Source: Pseudomonadota bacterium (GTDB lineage Bacteria > BMS3Abin14). Taken from it: a DNA stretch of 8,042 nucleotides. The DNA lies in the NCBI GenBank assembly GCA_016937135.1, contig JAFGWO010000102.1, positions 1-8,042 of the forward strand, written 5' to 3'. Under the pieces are notes generated by a model. It was not told the origin of the DNA, made no database searches, and worked only from the letters and a program-made list of their open reading frames with translations. Shown one piece after another: positions 5,876-8,042 of the stretch. The position numbers were made by a program, and so were the translations under genes. The first letter of the stretch is position 1. Each line of letters begins with the position of its first letter.

Positions 5876-7060
5876 ATGGGCGATTTCTGGCAGCACGGAC
5901 CCCTCGTTACCATCCACAGGCTGCCAGGGATGGAAGAGGGGCGTCTCTCTGACCGCATGAGGACATGGGCCAGGGAAAGGCCCCTTGCCCTTCTTATCCC
6001 CGCCCTTGCCGCCGAGATGGATGGTTCGGCCTTCCCCCTCATCCTCCGGGAATTAAAATCCGTCGACTATGTTGCCCGGGTGGTCCTGACCCTTGGGAGG
6101 GCCTCATCGGAGGATTTTGTCCGGGCAAAGGGGCTGTTAGAGTCGCTCCCCGTCCCCTCCGCGGTGGTCTGGCCGGAAAGCCGGAACCTCGCCCCTCTCT
6201 TCGATGCGGCCAGGGAGCAGGTGGATATCGGGCCTCCGGGAAAGGGTCGGGATGTGTGGATCGCCCTGGGGTATCTCCTGGGGGAGGGAAGGGTCCATGG
6301 AATCGCCCTTCACGATGCGGACATCGTGACTTACGGCGCCGGAATCCCCCTTCGGCTGTTGTCCCCCCTGGCCCACCCCGACCTGAATTTTGCCTTCTGC
6401 AAGGGGTATTATGCCCGGGTGTCGGATTCCGGCCTGACCGGGCGGGTGACCAGGCTGCTGGTCACGCCCCTCCTCTCCCTGCTGGAAAACCGGGGCTCTT
6501 CCCCGGCCCTTCGCGCGATGGCCGCCATGAGATATCCCCTCTCCGGGGAATTTTCCCTGACGGCAGAGCTTGCCGGCGCCATCCCCATCCCGAGGGACTG
6601 GGGGCTGGAGGTGGGAATCCTCTCCGCGGTCGCGGACAGCGTCGGGTCGGAAAGGATATGCCAGGTCGATATCTGTGAGAACTACGACCACAAACATCAG
6701 GATCTCTCCCCAGGGGACAGGTCCCGGGGGCTCAACCGCATGGCGGTGGAGGTTTCGGCCAACATCCTTCGGGAAGCCCGGTTCCCGGATCCCGTGGAGG
6801 AGCTGGCCAGAAGCTACCGGAAAGAGGCCCTTGCCCTGATCCCGGCTTATCGGGCCGATGCCCTTGTGAACGGCCTACCCTACGACGAGGGGAAAGAGCG
6901 CGCCGCGGTGGAAACCTTCGCCAAAGCCATCGAGGACGCGGCTAAACTCCTGAGGGAGGAGGGGATCGTTGCCCCCCTGCCTTCCTGGAAGGAAATGGAA
7001 AAACGGGTTCCGGGCTTAAAAGGCGCGATCGTAGAGGCAGTCAGAAAAGACAACAGTTAA
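5876..7060 (+). CDS. gpgS: Glucosyl-3-phosphoglycerate synthase-like glycosyltransferase (GT81)
   Basis: GpgS transfers glucose from an NDP-sugar to 3-phosphoglycerate, making the precursor of glucosylglycerate, a compatible solute (EC 2.4.1.266). The 394-residue protein starts with the family's GDFWQHGPLVTIHRL and has the GT-A pieces in order: LLIPALAAEMDGSAFP (39-54), GKGRDVWIALG (122-132), the metal-binding DAD (147-149) in HDADIVTYG, LNFAFCKGYYARV (170-182), the acceptor-site PLSGEF (221-226), and YDHKHQ (270-275) with the metal-ligand histidine. Mannosyl-phosphoglycerate or another sugar donor cannot be ruled out. The matching phosphatase (GpgP) is not in the window. The start is four bases after the hisG stop with only a weak AGGA, suggesting translational coupling. 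A terminator follows at 7127. Confidence 0.85.
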   Translation: MGDFWQHGPLVTIHRLPGMEEGRLSDRMRTWARERPLALLIPALAAEMDGSAFPLILRELKSVDYVARVVLTLGRASSEDFVRAKGLLESLPVPSAVVWPESRNLAPLFDAAREQVDIGPPGKGRDVWIALGYLLGEGRVHGIALHDADIVTYGAGIPLRLLSPLAHPDLNFAFCKGYYARVSDSGLTGRVTRLLVTPLLSLLENRGSSPALRAMAAMRYPLSGEFSLTAELAGAIPIPRDWGLEVGILSAVADSVGSERICQVDICENYDHKHQDLSPGDRSRGLNRMAVEVSANILREARFPDPVEELARSYRKEALALIPAYRADALVNGLPYDEGKERAAVETFAKAIEDAAKLLREEGIVAPLPSWKEMEKRVPGLKGAIVEAVRKDNS

Positions 7061-7065
7061 AATCA

Positions 7066-7079
7066 TTCCCGGCCGGGAA
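7066..7079. repeat. Perfect 14-base palindrome after gpgS
   Basis: TTCCCGGCCGGGAA begins five bases after the gpgS stop codon. As RNA it would give at most a short stem and it has no T-run. It may help shield the 3' end or may be incidental. The dedicated terminator lies about 50 bases further on. Confidence 0.5.
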
Positions 7080-7126
7080 GTGTTGTCCGGCAAGGACGCG
7101 GGTCGATAAAGGAGGCATGAAAACGA

Positions 7127-7153
7127 AAAAGGCCGCCCATCGGACGGCCTTTT
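7127..7153. terminator. Intrinsic terminator of the ychF-like/hisG/gpgS run
   Basis: The stem AAAAGGCCG/CGGCCTTTT (7127-7135 with 7145-7153) can be extended inward by CC/GG after one mismatch. The T-run is short (TTTT then CC), so termination may be incomplete. The symmetrical A/T flanks would also serve transcription from the right. Confidence 0.75.
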
Positions 7154-7184
7154 CCTGAAGCTCAGGCGCTTTGCTATTGAAAGA

Positions 7185-7335
7185 GTCGCCAAAAGTCCAA
7201 TTCGGGACTTTTTGCTCCACGGAAAGGGAAAAGCGTCGTTTTCCCTTTCCTTACAAATCAATGACTTACGGAGTGAGTCATTGATTTGGGCGCCCCGCGC
7301 GGGGCGCATTGATGACTTTTTGCGAAGTCATCAAT
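7185..7335 (-). repeat. Multi-hairpin intergenic repeat, copy 2 (five successive stems)
   Basis: Five perfect inverted repeats stand nearly end to end: AAAAGTCC/GGACTTTT (7191-7212, loop 6); GGAAAGGGAAAA/TTTTCCCTTTCC (7221-7250, loop 6); CAAATCAATGACT/AGTCATTGATTTG (7254-7288), which extends to 16 pairs with one G-T pair and a GGA loop; the palindrome GCGCCCCGCGCGGGGCGC (7290-7307); and ATTGATGACTT/AAGTCATCAAT (7308-7335, loop 6). In reverse complement, the part 7185-7280 is homologous to the repeat at 325-420. The last stem ends on the first base of the TAA of the Rho_N gene. No protein is encoded here. I class it as a dispersed, possibly MITE- or REP-like element. Confidence 0.88.
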
Positions 7336-7700
7336 TATTGTACCGCCCGATGCAGCAGACGCCGGAGCTCTTTCTTCCTGTTTCTCAGCTCCCGGACCTT
7401 GGCGGAGTCTTTCTCGGCGAGGGCCGCCTGGATCTGTGCTTTCAGGGTTCTCTTTTCCCTTTTGAGGGCCGGGACATCCTTTTCTCCCCTGGGCCGGGCG
7501 GTTTTCGCCGCGCCAGAGGTACCGGAAGGTTCTTTCCCGGCGGCTTCCGGTTCCGGAACCGACCCTTCTTCCCCGGCCTGACCGGCGAGGGCGGCGATGA
7601 GTTCATTCTTCTTCATGGAGGAAATCCCGGAAATGCCCGCCTCTTTTGCCAGATCCTTTAATTCGGGGACCGTTTTGCTCTCGAGTTCCTTGACATCCAT
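7335..7700 (-). CDS. Small Rho_N-domain protein with basic helical tail
   Basis: This 121-residue protein of unknown function has three parts. Residues 5-40 form a Rho N-terminal (Rho_N, SAP-like) helix-extended-loop-helix module (TVPELKDLAKEAGI, then MKKNELIAAL), a nucleic-acid-binding fold also found as a stand-alone domain. Residues 41-75 form a Gly/Ala/Pro/Glu linker with little complexity. Residues 76-121 are a highly charged, predicted helical or coiled-coil segment (LKREKRTLKAQIQ, VRELRNRKKELRRLL). No Rho motor domain is present, so it is not a truncated Rho by obvious evidence. The start is ATG at 7698-7700 with AAAGGAG six bases upstream. A TTG two codons earlier is too close to that site. 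It is divergent from the YhcC-like gene, and its stop codon abuts the hairpin repeat. Confidence 0.8.
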   Translation of the reverse strand: MDVKELESKTVPELKDLAKEAGISGISSMKKNELIAALAGQAGEEGSVPEPEAAGKEPSGTSGAAKTARPRGEKDVPALKREKRTLKAQIQAALAEKDSAKVRELRNRKKELRRLLHRAVQ

Positions 7701-7837
7701 TGCCAACTCCTTTCAGAGTCAAATGCAGGATCGATCCGGGGACTTTCCCGTTTTCTTGACCTGCCCTGAAGGGAAAACCGGCAATCGGCGGCAAAAGGCG
7801 ATAAACCGGTTTTTCAAATGGGATTGGAAGATCGTAA

Positions 7838-8042
7838 ATGCCTAACATATCAGGGAAAAAGAGTCAACGTCCCTTTCTTTACCGCTCCCTGGCGTCCTAT
7901 TTAAGGGAGATCTTCGGTCAGCCGATACGGAAACTCCCCGTGGATCCCGGCTTCGGATGTCCCAACAGGGACGGGACCTTGTCCCGGGAGGGGTGCGCCT
8001 TTTGTCACCCAGACAGCTTCGTTCCCCGGGCCTCCCGGTCAG
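7838..8042 (+). CDS. YhcC-like radical SAM protein (TIGR01212 family), 5' part
   Basis: The 68 visible residues match the start of the TIGR01212/YhcC family: YRSLASYLREIFGQPIRKL, then DPGFGCPNRDGTLSREGCAFC. This contains the family's distinctive radical SAM cysteines with 11 residues between the first and second and two between the second and third (C-x11-C-x2-C). The enzyme should bind a 4Fe-4S cluster and SAM. Its substrate is not established; the Elp3-like radical SAM fold has led others to suspect an RNA or nucleotide role. A stop codon (TAA, 7835-7837) directly precedes the ATG, so this is the first possible start. GGAAG lies seven bases upstream. The gene continues beyond the right edge. 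Confidence 0.9.
   Translation, partial: MPNISGKKSQRPFLYRSLASYLREIFGQPIRKLPVDPGFGCPNRDGTLSREGCAFCHPDSFVPRASRS

Noticed and set aside
7117..7158. Thirteen-residue open reading frame over the terminator, preceded by AAAGGAGG
   Set aside because: The Shine-Dalgarno sequence is only one base from the ATG, too close for initiation, and the peptide is simply a reading of the terminator stem. It lies after gpgS, so there is no gene for it to attenuate.
325..7335. The inverted repeat pair as ends of one composite mobile element
   Set aside because: No transposase, integrase or target-site duplication is visible, copy 1 is degenerate, and the genes between are ordinary chromosomal types. A dispersed intergenic repeat fits better.

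Overview
The window reads as accessory-poor but interesting chromosome from an anaerobic bacterium, most likely a member of the Desulfobacterota (former Deltaproteobacteria). This is an inference from a GC-rich coding background, a PxxKW-type small cysteine-rich protein (a family I know mainly from that group), an oxygen-sensitive Fe-S/radical-SAM gene set (QueH, a PflX-like protein, a YhcC-like protein) and an OFA-family carboxylate transporter. No rRNA, tRNA, CRISPR array, transposase or phage gene is visible.

Layout, left to right. The 5' part of a minus-strand queH gene (queuosine synthesis) runs off the left edge. An intergenic repeat (325-420) follows, then a promoter and a plus-strand gene for a 95-residue PxxKW cysteine-rich protein (573-860). 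A strong bidirectional terminator (881-914) separates it from a convergent minus-strand OFA-family MFS transporter (937-2205). Upstream of the transporter lies a 630-base gene-free stretch: a hairpin-rich GC leader (2227-2412), a 15-base tandem duplication (2418-2447) and an unusually AT-rich island (about 2450-2830). A minus-strand PflX-like radical SAM gene with a TTG start (2836-3744) comes next.

A divergent plus-strand three-gene run follows: a YchF/DUF933-type protein whose nucleotide-binding motifs are degraded (3874-4926), long-form hisG (4960-5871) and a GT81-type glucosyl-3-phosphoglycerate synthase (5876-7060), with intergenic gaps of 33 and 4 bases. It ends at a hairpin terminator (7127-7153). 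Beyond it is a cluster of five successive perfect hairpins (7191-7335). Its core is an inverted copy of the repeat at 325-420, with 29 of 29 core bases identical. The cluster abuts the stop codon of a minus-strand gene for a small Rho_N-domain/coiled-coil protein (7335-7700). The window closes with the start of a plus-strand YhcC-like (TIGR01212) radical SAM gene.

The most unusual items are the multi-hairpin repeat family and the YchF paralog that lacks the P-loop lysine, sits in a tight run with hisG and gpgS, and may be translated from a leaderless mRNA. The genes do not form one recognisable pathway. The only tight linkage is ychF-like, hisG and gpgS, and no published reason for that grouping is known to me.
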